Positions 1 to 13,673 of a DNA stretch of 64,000 nucleotides are shown in pieces; within the stretch, counting starts at the first letter, position 1, and each line of letters opens with the position of its first letter. The position numbers and the translations under genes were made by a program. The notes beneath the pieces were generated by a model. The model saw nothing but the letters and a program-made list of their open reading frames with translations, was not told the origin of the DNA and made no database searches. Origin of the DNA: Lingula anatina (Eukaryota; Brachiopoda; Lingulata; Lingulida; Lingulidae); the NCBI RefSeq assembly GCF_001039355.2, contig NW_019775780.1, forward strand, positions 372,001-436,000. Reading direction: 5' to 3'.

Positions 1-10
1 ATTAACCTAC

Positions 11-55
11 CACCTCCAGCACCACCGATAGAGTGAGCACCTGCTCTTGCACCTC
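11..55 (-). CDS. possible 45-bp exon of a Gly/Ala-rich protein
   Basis: Read on the minus strand, a CAG acceptor at 56-58 and a GTAGGT donor at 5-10 bound 45 bases with no stop in phase 1-1. It would encode a Gly/Ala-rich stretch (GARAGAHSIGGAGG). Nothing else of the gene is in the window, so the partner exons cannot be checked. It does not continue the Cys-loop receptor exon at 2216, whose phase is 0. It could be chance. Confidence 0.3.
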
Positions 56-467
56 CTGAAATGATAGAACAGACTTATCATTTTAAAAATTTTCATGTAC
101 TTGTGGTAAAGCAGACAGAGGCCCTACACAGTGTTTATATGAAGGAAAGGCTTTTTAAGATACAACTCTGGTGGATGAATCCTCATCGTCCATATTTTCA
201 AATAGGTGAAACAAAATGCAAAGCAAAACTCTGCCCACGGTGAAAATTTAATTAGGTGATGACTGTCAGGTGCATGGTTGATTGACTCGGCAATAATAAT
301 GGAAATAATGCACCTGGGAAATTAAACGAAAAGCCATCGAGAATGTAATAAGAATGAACAAGGATAATTACAAAAACAAAACAATAATAATGGTGGGCCA
401 TGTCAAAATGTTTTCTCTAAATTGAATACTTTAATTTTGAGCTGGACGCCAGTCTGAGGTGTCAAAA

Positions 468-634
468 CAGGGGCGGATCTAGAGATATTTTCTGACAGTC
501 TTCCAAACTATCTTTGTTTATCCATCTTCCATTTCTGACCATCTTCCGACTTAAAAAATGGATACATGTCAATGTAAACTTGAAAATCTGACCGTCTTCC
601 GAAAGACCCAGAAGACTGCCTCAATCCGCCCCTG
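468..634. mobile_element. small MITE with CAGGGGCGGAT ends
   Basis: The segment starts with CAGGGGCGGAT (468-478) and ends with its exact reverse complement (624-634). It is flanked by CAAAA on both sides (463-467 and 635-639). It is 167 bp long, has no coding capacity, and carries an internal repeated motif around CTGAC-GTCTTCC. The ends resemble hAT-type non-autonomous elements; the superfamily is inferred from the terminus only. Confidence 0.6.
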
Positions 635-2215
635 CAAAAAACAATGCCTACATTCTTGATAACAGCCTTATAACGACAAGCATGTTGTAACAAAGATGTC
701 CTGGAATAAATTATTGCCAAACAATAATAATCATACTTCCAACAAAACGAAGGATGAAGTATATATATACAGTATATTGAAATCTGGTAGCTCAGTCAGT
801 ATAATTGTCTGGCTAGTCGTTCGTCAGTTTGTGGACGCAATCAAGCATTGCCTTCTCCCCATACGGCCAACAGCTTTCATTCAATTCCATCGAAACCCGA
901 TTACCAGGAAGACTACTATACATATGTGTAGTTCATTCAGAGACTTCTTCATTTTTTTCTCCTAACTTTTAAAAGCTAAAATGCTAATATCGCATAAAGG
1001 AAATTTGTTCGGACGTTTTCTATTACAGTTTTCAATCAATATTACTGAAGATACACACGTGAAACCACCAGGCCCATACGCGATGTATACTATTGTCACC
1101 TATGTTTTTAGTTTAACCCGTTGTTGCATCATTCCATTAATTCCTTCATTTCAATATACATGGAATATTAATTAGAAATTTCTGATGCTAAGACACCAAC
1201 CGTTCTCAATTAATTTGCTCAGGTGCAATACTACCAGCTTTTTTGAAGTAATATCGACATTCCTAAGTTCACGACCACTCTATCTCTCTCTCTTGCTTGT
1301 GCTTCGGTAATTAAGCCTATCTTTGAAGAGACATACAAACTCTGCTTCTAAAATCAATGATGTGTTAGCTGCAAGCCTTTCGCCTTTCAGCAGGAGGTGC
1401 CAAACTTATTCTAATTTCTTATGATTTTGTTACATGCGCTAAAGAACCCCCACCTTCAGCAATGGTTAAATGGTTCGAGGGGTTCATTTGATGCTCGTAT
1501 ACAGATATAATTATTATCATACTTCTACTGCCACAATCTTGCACGGCTTGATAGGCCAAATGTTCGGGTGAATGCTGTGGGTTTAGATAACAAACAGGGT
1601 ACCGTACATTCAGTGAAAGATTAATCTTGATGAATTGAGTCACGTCTTGTTCAAAATGTTCTTATGTGCCCTTCATGGAGTAGAATGTTTCCCTATCTTG
1701 ATTATTAAGAGTAATTAACAATTATGTTAGTATGGAAGAAGGCCATTATCTAGGCGGCTATAAAAGGTCTTATCCTAGCGTTGCATATTTGGACTAGCAT
1801 TTTTTTCTATTGAATGTCGCATGGCGGGTATCATGTAAAGCTATACGAGCAAAAACTCTTGTGTACCAGAGGCAACGCCATTTTTAAATTTAAGTGCATA
1901 GTTTGTGAGAAATTGATATGCAAAAATCGGGACTTGTATTAATATTGTTCAAAGAGGTTTTACAATAATTCGATTAACTAAATTGACAGCCGTGGTTCCA
2001 ACAAGTGGAAGGACTTATAACCATTAGTAACTATTAAATAATTATCTGACTTATTAACATGGCTTTAGAATTCTGCACATCATTTTTGGAAAATTTTAAT
2101 CTACAAAAACTTGCAAACTTCTGAAATGTCCCCTAAACTGGAGTCTGATTTTGTCCGATAAAGTGACGTGTCTTTCAGCTGACCATTTGCTGGACCAACC
2201 AGATCAAGCACTCAC
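635..2215. other. no gene recognised (left-edge interval)
   Basis: About 1.6 kb of AT-rich sequence with only short random open frames on both strands. If the Cys-loop receptor gene continues leftward, this is its intron. I looked for a following short exon (a conserved Trp/Gln motif after a phase-0 acceptor) and did not find one. Confidence 0.5.
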
Positions 2216-2689
2216 CAGATTAACAATTGATTTTGGGTTAATTCTCACGTCAATATCAAGTGCCTCTGAAGCGTTTATTTTTGGTCTGACGTCTCTATTG
2301 TATCCCGCCAGTAGATCCTCTTTAAGACTGTACTCAGCAGACTGGTTGAACACATCTGGCGATGTCAAGAAGATAAAGAAAAATGTAGATTACGCCAACG
2401 GTGTATTCTCAATAATTACAAAAACGCTGATATTTATTTTAACATAAAACCCCTAAGAATAACTTATCCGTCTTTATCTGAAATAAAATCGAACTTAACA
2501 CCAAATGTGTAAAAAAATCCTAAAACTGAATTTTAAAATCGAAAAAGAAAGGTACAGAAAACTTCTATTTATATATATTATTAGAAGAAGTGAAAGCAAA
2601 CCTCGTACTCCTGAACACCCATGGAAGAGACTCTCAAAAGTCAACATATGAAGAAACACATCAGCGACTAAAACGATTCCGAGAAACAT
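2216..2689 (-). CDS. Cys-loop ligand-gated ion channel subunit, first two coding exons (partial)
   Basis: Two minus-strand exons join in phase. Exon 1 (2602-2689) starts with ATG and encodes a hydrophobic leader (MFLGIVLVADVFLHMLTF) fitting a signal peptide. It ends at a GTTTGC donor in phase 1. Exon 2 (2216-2355; CAG acceptor, GTGAGT donor) encodes EYSLKEDLLAGYNRDVRP followed by KINASEALDIDVRI. This is the start of the extracellular domain of nicotinic-type receptors, where 'LL.GY...RP' precedes the first beta strands; NAS is a potential N-glycosylation site. Exon 2 ends in phase 0, as is usual before the next short exon of this family. The rest (Cys loop, M1-M4) is not visible and probably lies beyond the left edge. 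The family is fairly secure; the subtype (acetylcholine versus another ligand) cannot be told. Confidence 0.65.
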
Positions 2690-5600
2690 GTTTTCTGTCC
2701 TCCAGTCGGTCTTGTTAGCACATTAGCTGTGGGAGCATCATAAACCACAAAGTGGCGCTTCCTAATGAACTACCTGCTGAGCTCCCTGTCCACAAAGTGC
2801 AAATGAATCAACTGTTGCAAACTAGAATGATACAGCAATTTTTATAATTGTTCTCGTTTTTTTATATTAAGCTTCAAAAGCACGGGCAAGTAGTAAGTAT
2901 GTGCCTTTCTATTGTATGGTCTACCACCAAGTGCAAAATAACTGATGGGCTTTTTAACGCCAAAGGAAAGATAATGCAATTTGTTCATGATAGAGATTGA
3001 AAATGAGACCATTGCATTTTTCAATTCATTTCGAGTGAATGGCAAACAATGAAATATACCCGTTAATAACAACGACTAATGCATTAGGATCAGGCCATTA
3101 TCAGGAGTATTGTTTGAAAACCTGGTAATTATATCACTGTCCTAATAAAATCAATGGTAGACGATTGTCCGTATCACCGAACGTGCACTTCACTTCATTT
3201 TTCAATTTATACCTGTTTATGTTGACTTTTGATGTATTTCAATAAGCCTTTATTTAAGATTTGAGGGAATCCAACCCTTGAAATCTTGATCTCAATACTT
3301 GAGTGAGATTTAGATGCAGACCACTGTGTTTGTAAAGTGAACACTATCCATTTAATTCTAATTTTTATTTCTGCTGTGATAATACCTACGAATTAAGTAC
3401 GAACAGCGCATGAAATACAATTGCTTTAAATGATACTTACTACTATTGTTCTTTTAAGGAACGTCATTACCTGCATTAAGAAATAAGAGTGCTGTGTTCT
3501 GGTCGGATAGAACGTCATATCGGAGCGTAAGAGTTTGAGCTGTATATTATTTAGCTTCGACTTGAATTCCATTTGGTCTAGAATTTAATTTATTTTTCAT
3601 ATCTAAAACTACTACCGTTATTTACATGTATGCATAGAATGTTTCAAATGTTATTTGATGAAACCTGAATAACTTGTTCAATAGGAAATGGAGTGCATTT
3701 GACCTTTTCCAAACGACGGTACGTAGGCAGTGATTTTCAAACAAAAACTGATTGCTTTACAAATGTGTCTTAACATCGTTAACAATGTGACAGAAAGAGG
3801 ATCGAGAGACACGTATTTATTGCTCTCAACGCAATGCTGCCAGTTATTTATGTATCTGGCATCATGTTTATGATCGATTAGTCTAATGCGTTCAACAAAA
3901 TGACTGAAGATTGGTTGGTTAGTTGGTTGATTGGTCTCTGGCATTTGTGTTATTGTCTGCTTCATGAAAAGACCCTATTAGTATTAAAGCCTTCCAAGCC
4001 AGGCTTTTCCCAGTGTAAACTTGGGGATAACAGCATTTTACCTCCAAACAACCTTTAATCTTCCTTTCTGACACTCTCCATAACTCTGTAACAATTTTTG
4101 GGAAAAAAGCCAAAGATCAAAACCCATTCAAAATCCAGATACCCCATTCATTCCATTGACTATACTTCCTGATATTTAGAAACTCTCTCACTTTACGTTT
4201 TAAAAGTTTTAACTGTCCTCGGATAAGTATAGAAGAAGCGTACATGAAATGCGTTCAAAATCCTGGCTGAGATCACTTTAATTTCAAAGGCACGATGGTC
4301 TAGTGAAAAAAAAAAACGAAAAGGGACTCAACTTTGTTCCAACTATTTACACTAGAAAATCTGCTAATAATTCTCATTCTATTCAGTGTAAGTAATAAAA
4401 CAAGTAGATTTACGTATATTGACTCAGTGAAACCCTTGTAGTGAAAATTGACGCAGAAGATTGCTCAATGCTCAGTTTATCCGGGAATGAGAATCTTAAG
4501 CCATAAACGCAGAAACTGGGGAGGGGGGGGTTAGCAATGACCCTGGTTCGACTCCTAGAGACTGAAATCGTTTTTCATGGAATTTTATTTCATATCAATA
4601 AAGAAAAGCATATACGAACTTTCAAAGTTACAGTATATATTTATTCAAGGTCCCCAAACTGAATTTTCCATTTTAAAAACACTGAAAACCACACAAATGT
4701 CACGAAAGGTTTCTGACCCAGCAACTCGCCCACTAAATATTTCCATTGCATTGTAAGTATTTATCCACGTGTACGTGTGCGTGAATGATGGAGGGGTATG
4801 TACACACTAGACTTTCATGATGCCCGTGATCTCCCTCCTAAGCCCGTGAATACGTGCAACGATTTGCGCCTGTATATTATGAATGAATGTTTCAATAACA
4901 TTATTTTCAGTGAATAAAAACTAACGTTATTGAGGCTGGGGGGGGGGGGGGGGGGTTAAAACCCCTTGAAATTTTTCACTCACAGCACTCACAACAGGTT
5001 TTTCTCTGCTTCTTCACTTCTTTTATCCAAATGTATTAATATGTAATTTCAAAACATACAGCCCCTGTCGATATTTTTTATGGTCACCCCGCCAACACAC
5101 AAGCCCTTAACTTTTGCTTACTTCAGGCTGTTATTCTCTCTACCCAATTGCTTAAAATAAGGGAATATTTCGAAAATTATAGATCATATTATCATTGTTT
5201 ATTTTTTTCTGTTGTCATACCACCTTGATATAGCAAGTTGTAATAATGGCAAATAACAGGGAGGGATTGGCCTTTGCTAGTGGTCCTATTTCGAACTTAA
5301 CAGAGATGGTGCTATGCTAATTATAAGCAAGTTACGGGATAGGTTCTATAATATTACATGGTGAAATATTATTTTATGTGGTATAAGGGTATATTATATG
5401 GAATTACGATGTTTTTAAGTAATCTGTGTATTAAAAACGTGATATGTTGTAGCATTAAAGCAGGGGTATCCAGTTCACATAATGATAAACTGAAAGTCAT
5501 AGGTCCCACTGAATGTCAAGTGTAGGCTTTCTCAAATGAACAAATTTGTCTCAGAAAAGCTGATTGTCCATTTGTGAAGCAAAGTAGTATGGTTCTTGTA

Positions 5601-5952
5601 CACTGTATACCGCACTCACGTTTCATTGCGGTTTAGAATAGATAACAATATTATGCTATTTTTTGGTCTTAATTCAGACTAGGTGTAGACTTTCTCTTCG
5701 CCCTGCTGATGATAAGCTACCGTTTGAGGCGCTGAAAGCCAGCAAATGAATAAGATTATTTTACTGCTTGGCAGGTGCTTTATGAAGGATTGGTGTGTGT
5801 CTCCGGAGGCGGCCACTCTAACCACAAAGCCATCCAATCCATCCAATCGGTTATAAGAAGGAAGTGATAAAGCGCCTAAATGCATACTTAGGCTAAAGTA
5901 TATGCACAAAATTAACTTTCTTCTTTCTTGCTTCAATCCCTCTCAATTTAAG
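2690..5952. other. intergenic, no gene recognised
   Basis: About 3.3 kb upstream of the Cys-loop receptor start and downstream of the opsin stop. I see no convincing exon. It contains a run of 18 G at 4938-4955, a shorter G run near 4522-4530, and generally AT-rich sequence. Confidence 0.5.
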
Positions 5953-8900
5953 TCAAATAAAAGCATACTCTCCACTGGCCGACCTATCAATTACTATCCA
6001 AGTTCTTCGAATATTACCGCTCGTAGATTCACATCTAATTTGGTCACTGCCGGAAAATTGTGTAGATAATTTCCGTCTCAGCATACACAAGCAGATTCCC
6101 ATGCGCCTGAGTTCAGATTGAAACCCACGATGATAGCACAAGTAGACAATTGGATTGTACAAAGCAGATGCCTTTGCCACCATGGCCGGGATTGTGGACG
6201 TAACGCGGTCCAATTTCTCTTCGTAACCAAATATCCCCATTAAAGCTACGACTACATATGGCGTCCACGCTATGAGGTATATTACCAAAAGAATCAAAGT
6301 CATCTGCACGATCTTGATCTCTGATCTGAGGTGAAACTTCTTATCGTGCTTTTGCACGTTCATTTTACGCATTTTGTTTGAGTGCGAGCGCACGTGCACA
6401 TAGATACCGATGTAGAATGACACAATGACAGAGAGAGGCAAAACGGCTCCTCCGGCCACCAGGGCCATTACAAAAGCGCGGTTGTTGGAGGTTTGAGTGA
6501 GAAAGTCAAAACAGCAAGCTGTGCCAAGCCCTTCGAGGATGTACCGGCCCCAGCCAACTACCGGCAAGAGGACCCATAGGGCAGAATTTATCCAGACCAT
6601 AATCAGATATTTCACAAGTTGTTTCCACGACGTTTGAATCTGCGACATTCGAACGATTGCGTAGTACTTCTCTGCCGCAATGGCCGCCATCGTGTTGATT
6701 GTCATGAGGCCAAACCCTCCCATAATAACTGCATGGATGTCACAACCTGTGGAATGAGATAATTAAGGTTCAATAGGCAGAAACGGTGAGGAAAAAACTG
6801 AACGACAAAAACCGCAGTCTGTATCTCTGCAGACTGCCAGTGATACTTATAATTGCCGCAACACGCTTTTTGTATCAAATAAGCTCACGATTTTCCCCAA
6901 AGTATATTACTTTTCTGTACTCATAGTTCAATAATTTCGTGACCACAGTACTGGTCTAGTTGCGGTAAGTATGCAACAGAGGCTAGAGTGGCCCCAGCAG
7001 CAGTTTAATGGGATGGTGGTGGTTTTCCTCGTCACATTTGAAGATCTGATTTCAGGTGTAAACTTCAGAATATATTTTCATTTAAAATATGCGATATGCA
7101 TATATTGCTGTGGTAATGTCAACTTTGACAAGGACGCAAAATTCATACACAACACCATATAAAATTCGCATCTTGCAGTTTACACACCTATTTTCCCATA
7201 AGGCCATCTACCTTCAAAGGAAGCCACTGTTACCATGGGCACTGCCGTTGACATCATTACATTGCTAAATGACATATTAACCAAGAGGAAATTCCCTGGT
7301 GTTCTAAGAGCCTTGGATCTGAAATGAAAAATTGCTAACTGTCAAAACATAAAGTATCTCTTTAATTTACTTCTCTGATGACTATATAATGACGACAGCT
7401 GTGTTGTTCTTTGTTGATTTTTTTAATCAAAATCTGTTTGCTTAATGTTATTGGTATTGATTGAAATGCGACAGTAACACATCACGAAGACAACAAATAG
7501 CAAATTACATTTTGAATGGAAATATGAGAAATGAGTTTCGTGGAGCTGTTAACTTTGTGTTTTTTAAGTCAAGTCTACACAAACAAGGCACTACGCACAT
7601 ATGCCGAGTACTTGGCAACCATGTAGATCTGTTTTGTCGTTCGATCTATAAGCTAATGTGTGTATTCTTTGATTATAAGCACTGGGTTTTATCAATGCTG
7701 TGCAAGAAATGGAGTTCCCTTGACAAGCGATAGAACTAACTGTAATACGAATCCTTACTAACGCTCTTTCAAAGGATTTGCGACTTCGGCGAAGACAAGG
7801 AACCGCACGTAAATGTTCTCTACATGTAACAGCTAGACATCAATAATGTTTATGTTTAGTGAAGAGATTATGGAGCCAGGCAACGACTCCATTGAATTAA
7901 TTTATTTGTTGAGACAAGTTTTTGGTCTTGGCCATAGGTGTGTGAGTGCGTGTGCGCGCGTGTGTGTATGTGTTGAACACTAAAAATGAAAAGGTTGGAC
8001 AAAAATGCCTTACGCAAATGCATTATGTACAGATACTTTTTAAAACCTCAATATACATAACCCTATCAACAGACTCAGACAGTTGTTAGGGTTTGCTCTT
8101 TCATTTTTCCTCTATTGATATATGCTAGTTGCACTTTAAAGTTTCATGCTCCGTTTTTTTCTTTTTTTTAAATTCATTCCAATCGTTATGTAGGCGCTTT
8201 TCAATTTTGATTCATTGAATCATGATGTTTTGATCACTTAATTGACAACCGAATTTGTCTCAAACATCATGCTCTATTGTAGCAGTCATAGTCCGAAAAA
8301 GAACGAAATCTCGTTGTTTGTTTCATTTCTGAAATTTGATAAACAATTTGATGACGGGTAGCAGTGTAAAATACGATGGGCTGTTTGGTAATGAGTCTAA
8401 TAAAATACGAGTGTTCAGCGTCTCTACGAAATCAATGATCCAGATACAGGCCTTCGACAGGATACACATAAGCCCTCCGTATCCATACTTATTCTTTTTT
8501 AACTTAATAAAGTTCCTTCGGGTATACTTCCCTGTGCACTGATAAACATTTGTCAATAATTTTGGAAGGATTGTATTTTGCTTTACGCGAAGTCTTGCCT
8601 TTGCAGTTTAAAAGTCTTCTGTGATTTTATGATATTTTTCGGCCTGAGGTGGTTACAGTGATCTGTCGCTATGTCATCCTGTAAAAGTTGCTGCAACCTG
8701 TTGTAGAACTTTCAAATTTTTATTTTTCGCACACGGTCTACATCAGGTAGCCCAGAGGCAAGAGCGGCCTATCAGTGACTTTAATATCTTATATAAAAAT
8801 CGCATGGGGCCCTGCGTGCCACACATATAGTGGATGTGTCTATGAATAACTACTTCACCAAGAAAAGGTATATACATAACTATGGCTTATACTTAGAAAA

Positions 8901-9975
8901 TGACTAAAAGTTATTTTATAACGGAGCGCTATAGACCTACTAAAATAAATTTGTGTCCTTTGTGTAAACAACATTAATAAAACTGATAACTTGATACAGA
9001 CTTTTACTAATATTGCCCTAAACGTGACAACTTCTACGGGTAGGACGGTTACATAACTCTTGAACCTGGGACTGGTTTAAACCAGTTTACCGTTAGTGTA
9101 GTAAACGTGTTGGATTGGTGAGACCAAATACTAAAACGGTTTCTAATGTGAACTACATATAGTCTATCTATATTTCTTGCGACATAATTAGTGTTCATTT
9201 TCTTTTCAATTTTTATTTTAATCTGGTGTAGATTTGTTATCTAAAATTATTGGTTTTTACTCCTTCTTTTGTGATTTACATTGAATTTTAAAATGAGGAT
9301 AACACCGTTTTTTTTAATCACCCTCGGTTCAGATCTTTGTGTGGTCTTTGTAGAACTTTAGAGTAGATAAAGGTAACCATATTGGATGTTCCAAACTTAA
9401 CGTTTGAATCACTCAAAGTGTCAAGAAACGCGGAATAACAAGATAATGAATCGGATGAATGGATAACTGATCTAAGGACAACGTGTATACTCGATCTGTA
9501 AAGCAACCGTTATGTTTTGTTTTTTGATGCAATATAACTTATAATAATTATATCATTGTGCTACATTTGAATATTATATACAGTGAAGAATGATATGCCA
9601 TGAATGATGATCAAAGTAATCTGTTGTTGAACGAACCCCTTTAGTTCTAAAAACACCTATTTAGAACAATAACGTTGTGAAATCTTACATGTAATCTTAG
9701 AGAAGGGAAGCATTCTACAGCAGTGTGTACTCAATGTGTGCTCCTGACTGGAAATTATACCTTGATACGAGAAGGATCGGTTCACCTTACCTGCAAAAAA
9801 TCCATATAACAAAGGAATTTCCTCCTATTGTGGCTAAAGCTACGAGCAGCACGATTACTCCTAAGACGACTTTCACGCTGTTTGGTGCGTCTGGGAAATT
9901 GAGCCAAAAGCTATGTTCGTATGGTAACAGCGCTGTGCTTTGGTTTGAAGTGTTCACCATGTAATGTGATTCCAT
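5953..9975 (-). CDS. opsin, noncanonical rhabdomeric (r-type), complete, 3 exons, 369 aa
   Basis: A seven-transmembrane photopigment whose exons join cleanly: 9791-9975 (ATG, N-terminus, TM1 with GGNSFVIW), 7188-7318 (TM2, RTPGNFLLVNMSF) and 5953-6746 (TM3 to C-terminus). The retinal-attachment Lys is present in TM7 (AKASALYNPIVY), as are the TM6 motif AWTPYVVVALMG and the TM3/ECL2 cysteines. ECL2 carries the GWGRYILEGLGTACCFDFLT signature of r-opsins, with the 'LEG' Glu used as counterion in Gq opsins. Oddities: the E/DRY motif reads EKY; the residue three after the TM3 Cys is His; and the tripeptide after NPxxY is HRG instead of HPK. An in-frame TTG lies upstream, but a pyrimidine-rich CAG acceptor just before the chosen ATG suggests an upstream noncoding exon. 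Confidence 0.92.
7319..9790 (-). other. opsin intron 1
   Basis: A 2.5-kb intron with standard ends. At about 7938-7972 it holds an alternating GT/GC purine-pyrimidine tract. At 8323-8556 both strands are open, but neither product is recognisable. No other gene is seen inside. Confidence 0.7.
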
Positions 9976-12900
9976 TTCTACCTGTGCCAAAAAAAAATTA
10001 CATATCTACATACATATAAAGCTTCCCCCTTTTCAACTGCTGAACGAATCATAAAATCTCCACGTTTACGTCTTAACTGCGTAGGCAGAAGAGGTGAGGA
10101 TGCCAGCATCACGGTTATGTTCCGTTGCCGCCGTCTTTGACTATTTTAGATGAAATAAGCAAAACATCAAGCACGGCAATAGTGCTAAGTTGACCTGTGC
10201 ATAGACTAAATGGTAGCTGTAAGACAATTCATGACAATAGACGCATTTAAAACAGATCATTTTCCCCACTTTTTGTCAATGATTAATTTGATGGTACTTC
10301 TTGTGAATTTCGCAAAATAAAATGTTCGTTTAATCCACTGCATTGTTTTTAACTTTTTTTAAATAACCCTTTAACTACACCCAGTATTTTCATTTGTGGT
10401 AATTTGATACCAGTATTTCTGCTCTTCCAACCATTAGTACCAACTTTATAAGGGCACTGCAAACGTATATCGTGGAACAGTAATTTTATATCTTCATTTA
10501 AGGTCAGCGAAGAACAATGTGAAATGTTTGAAATATATTATTTTTGATGTGTTTTCATTTACTTCACGAGCACAGCAATTACGACCAAAAGAAACATTAG
10601 ATGCAATCAAGTGTGAGAATAAATTATAATTATTTCTTCTCAAGCACCGTCAGGTAATGCAGGCTAGTAGACTTAAGTATAATTTACAAACATGGACTTC
10701 TCTTACTTTGTCATTTAATCATGTCACACAAGGAACTTGCATTTTTGTCCATTTTAACTGGCATTGTCTACCTTCTTTAGGACAACAACTGACAAAATAT
10801 GTAATTGATATGCTTACCTTATCTTTTCGTTGTCCCTTTACCTTTATGGAATAGAAGTACTGCTCTAATCATTCCCACGTGTCCAAATGCAGACAGTATG
10901 CACTATGAACTGAGAAACGCCATGTAGGCTTTCCGTGCTGACGGACACATTGCATTTGACTATTGCAAACGCTTCTCCTTTGAGTTTGATTCTAAGTTTG
11001 ACAGTATAATTTCATAGCAAATTTTCCACAAATCGATACGAAAATGACCTATTTGTGGACGTGTATATTCCATCCTTATATTAAGATGATGTTTTGGTAG
11101 TTTCGATTTTCATAATGTGTTTAACGCAGGATTCTCAAAAGTATGGCACATAAGCAGCGGCGTGTCGCATATGAGCAAATTTGTCAGGCATGCGCAGGAA
11201 AAAAACAGGGTTAAGACTCAAGGAGGCGCCTCGTGTTTTCAAATTAACAAAGAAACATAAAGTAACCAAAAATGGAATAATCGATATCGTCGATATGGGG
11301 CGTGATGTCCATATTATGCAGATGCTTTGATTTAAATGTTGCTATGGATACATGAAAGCATACGGAAGTCGCTATACACTGCTAACAGCAAAATTTCTAC
11401 TTTATTTCATGACAAAAAGCAATTGCATTAGATGCAATCAAGTGTGAGAATAAATGTTGTACACACTTATGTGTTGTCCATAAAGCTGTTTTCCCACAAT
11501 TAACGATCTGGGGAAGTAAGTATTTGAGATTTCGCTGTTAATATAAAGCTGCAGAGTGATCCTGGTCAAATAGGAATTTGAGAAATTACAAATCTTGCTT
11601 GCAGTATCTACCATGGATACACTTTGATTCAATGCGGGATCAATGTAGAACCCACGGTTTCAGGCTTAGGTATTCTACGTGCATAGGTCAAACATGGAGC
11701 CAATCTTGGTTACAGGGAAAGCCCCAAAGGTCCCCATGGGAGCAATTTGGTATTATAGAGTCCATGGTTGGGAAGCAGGATGAGAATGATGTGAGTTGCA
11801 TCAAATTTGCTGTCGGTTTCCTGCGATTATTAGAGAAGATATGGCATTGGGAAAGAGCAAAAGTTATCCTCACGTAGTCGTATTAAAGTTTAACAGCCTT
11901 CTAAACTATGCTCAAACGTAGAGTTTTGGTATCCATCTTCTCCATGGAAAACTGGATCTTTTAAACTTGTAAACTGTTTCGACGAACCGATTTTTAATTA
12001 GATTCCTTTTTGTTAAAGTGTTGTTTCTTTACACAGCATCTAAAATCAGTGATTGTATTTCAATATTTCTTTATCATTAAAGTTTTATGTAATGAGGTTA
12101 TAGATGCTAATATACCCTTCTACTGTACATGCACCCGTTTCTCCAGAGGTAGCCTATGTCCTCTGAGAAAGTGCACGAGGGTCTAGATAAAGATAAACCT
12201 GTTCCGAAACAACCCAGGCTGAAGACACAAGGCGGTAACAATCAGATAAAACTCCACTAATATAATATTAAGTCTCTTGATAATTGTTGGTCATGAAAAA
12301 TATATCCTAAATTTACCATCGATAGCTATCATGCGGTTTCCAGATAAACCCTGTAAACGGTTAGTTCATGAGCCGTTCTTTCTAATATTTCTAACTTTTC
12401 CTTCCTGGTTATTGTACGATCGAACTCACCTATGCAGTTTTCTGACGGAAGCACACAGAATCATTCTGTAATGTGATTCCATTTCATATCTTCACAAATT
12501 CTTCAACCAAACCACTATTTACAGGGTCCATGTATACTTAACCATGTAAACATGTGCTTACTTATTTTTCGTGAATTCAATTTGTGCTGTACTTTTACTT
12601 ATCTATCTACCAGAATGCTACTTCATATTTTCATTCTCTCGATTTGCTTATTGCTAATTCGTGACGTACTGTATAAATTAACACAAATTACACCCATAAG
12701 TACTGTCAAATGGCGTAATTAATCTCGATGTTAAAATATTTTACATATTCTTTTTCATAAATATTGTGAACTCCTAATCTTTATCTGCTCGTCCGCTTTT
12801 CATCTCTAGCACACACTAGTCAGGGAAGGAAGGAGTAAATACGGTCCCTACATGTAGGCCTATATCTTGACAAAAGGGTATTTAATTATTCGAATCACCT

Positions 12901-13623
12901 AAATTGCTATTTCGAGAAGTGAAATAATAAAGAGGAAGTTATCAAATATAGGAACCATTGACTGGGCATGTATTTATTTGTACAATTAAAAAAAAAGACT
13001 TCAGAATCTTTTTGAAAACCTGTCGGGGATATTGCTAAATTTGTGAACAGTTTGTTTTGTGTTCAATTGTTCAGTTTAGAAGCGATTACTAGTTCTTTAT
13101 TTGTGTTGCAGATACACCAACTACAAGAATGTTTAGGGACGTGTGAGAATGTTCAAGAACTCTCGCGTCCGCAGAGGTACGCTTAGAAAAACACGCCATA
13201 TTCTATCTATGTGTCGACCATTCCAAATACTTTCGACACATGCCTATAAGGATGCTGATTTCTTTTACCTAACCAATCAGTGCAATGGTAATATAAATTT
13301 ACAACACCTGGCTGTAGTTGAATAATGGAATAACCATGTACACCATAGTTATTGCATGTGCATCTTTTGTGAGCCCGTTTCTCTTATTCGAAAATTAGAA
13401 ATGACACAAATTGATATGTTCGAAGAATGGTGCTTGCAATAAACAAAACATGAGCATGATCACGAAGAGGCGATGAGTATGGTTTTCAAGAATACTAAGA
13501 AATCCCTGAGAACAAAGCTCACGCTACATAAAACCAGTTCAGTTTGTGTAAAATGTCATTGCCATTGTTATCCTTTTAAGGTACAGGTATTTTGTACAAA
13601 TTTGACGTTTAGGAAATGTCGTA

Positions 13624-13673
<50 letters not shown>

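Noticed and set aside
8323-8556. Possible small peptide gene, open on both strands
   Set aside because: No signal peptide, dibasic-processed repeats or splice support. It lies inside opsin intron 1.
9976-9990. TTG-initiated N-terminal extension of the opsin
   Set aside because: The bases form a T-run plus CAG acceptor; the ATG at 9975 is the sound start.
11578-11877. 99-codon open frame with a long antisense frame
   Set aside because: No recognisable domain, no start context, no neighbouring exons; treated as chance.
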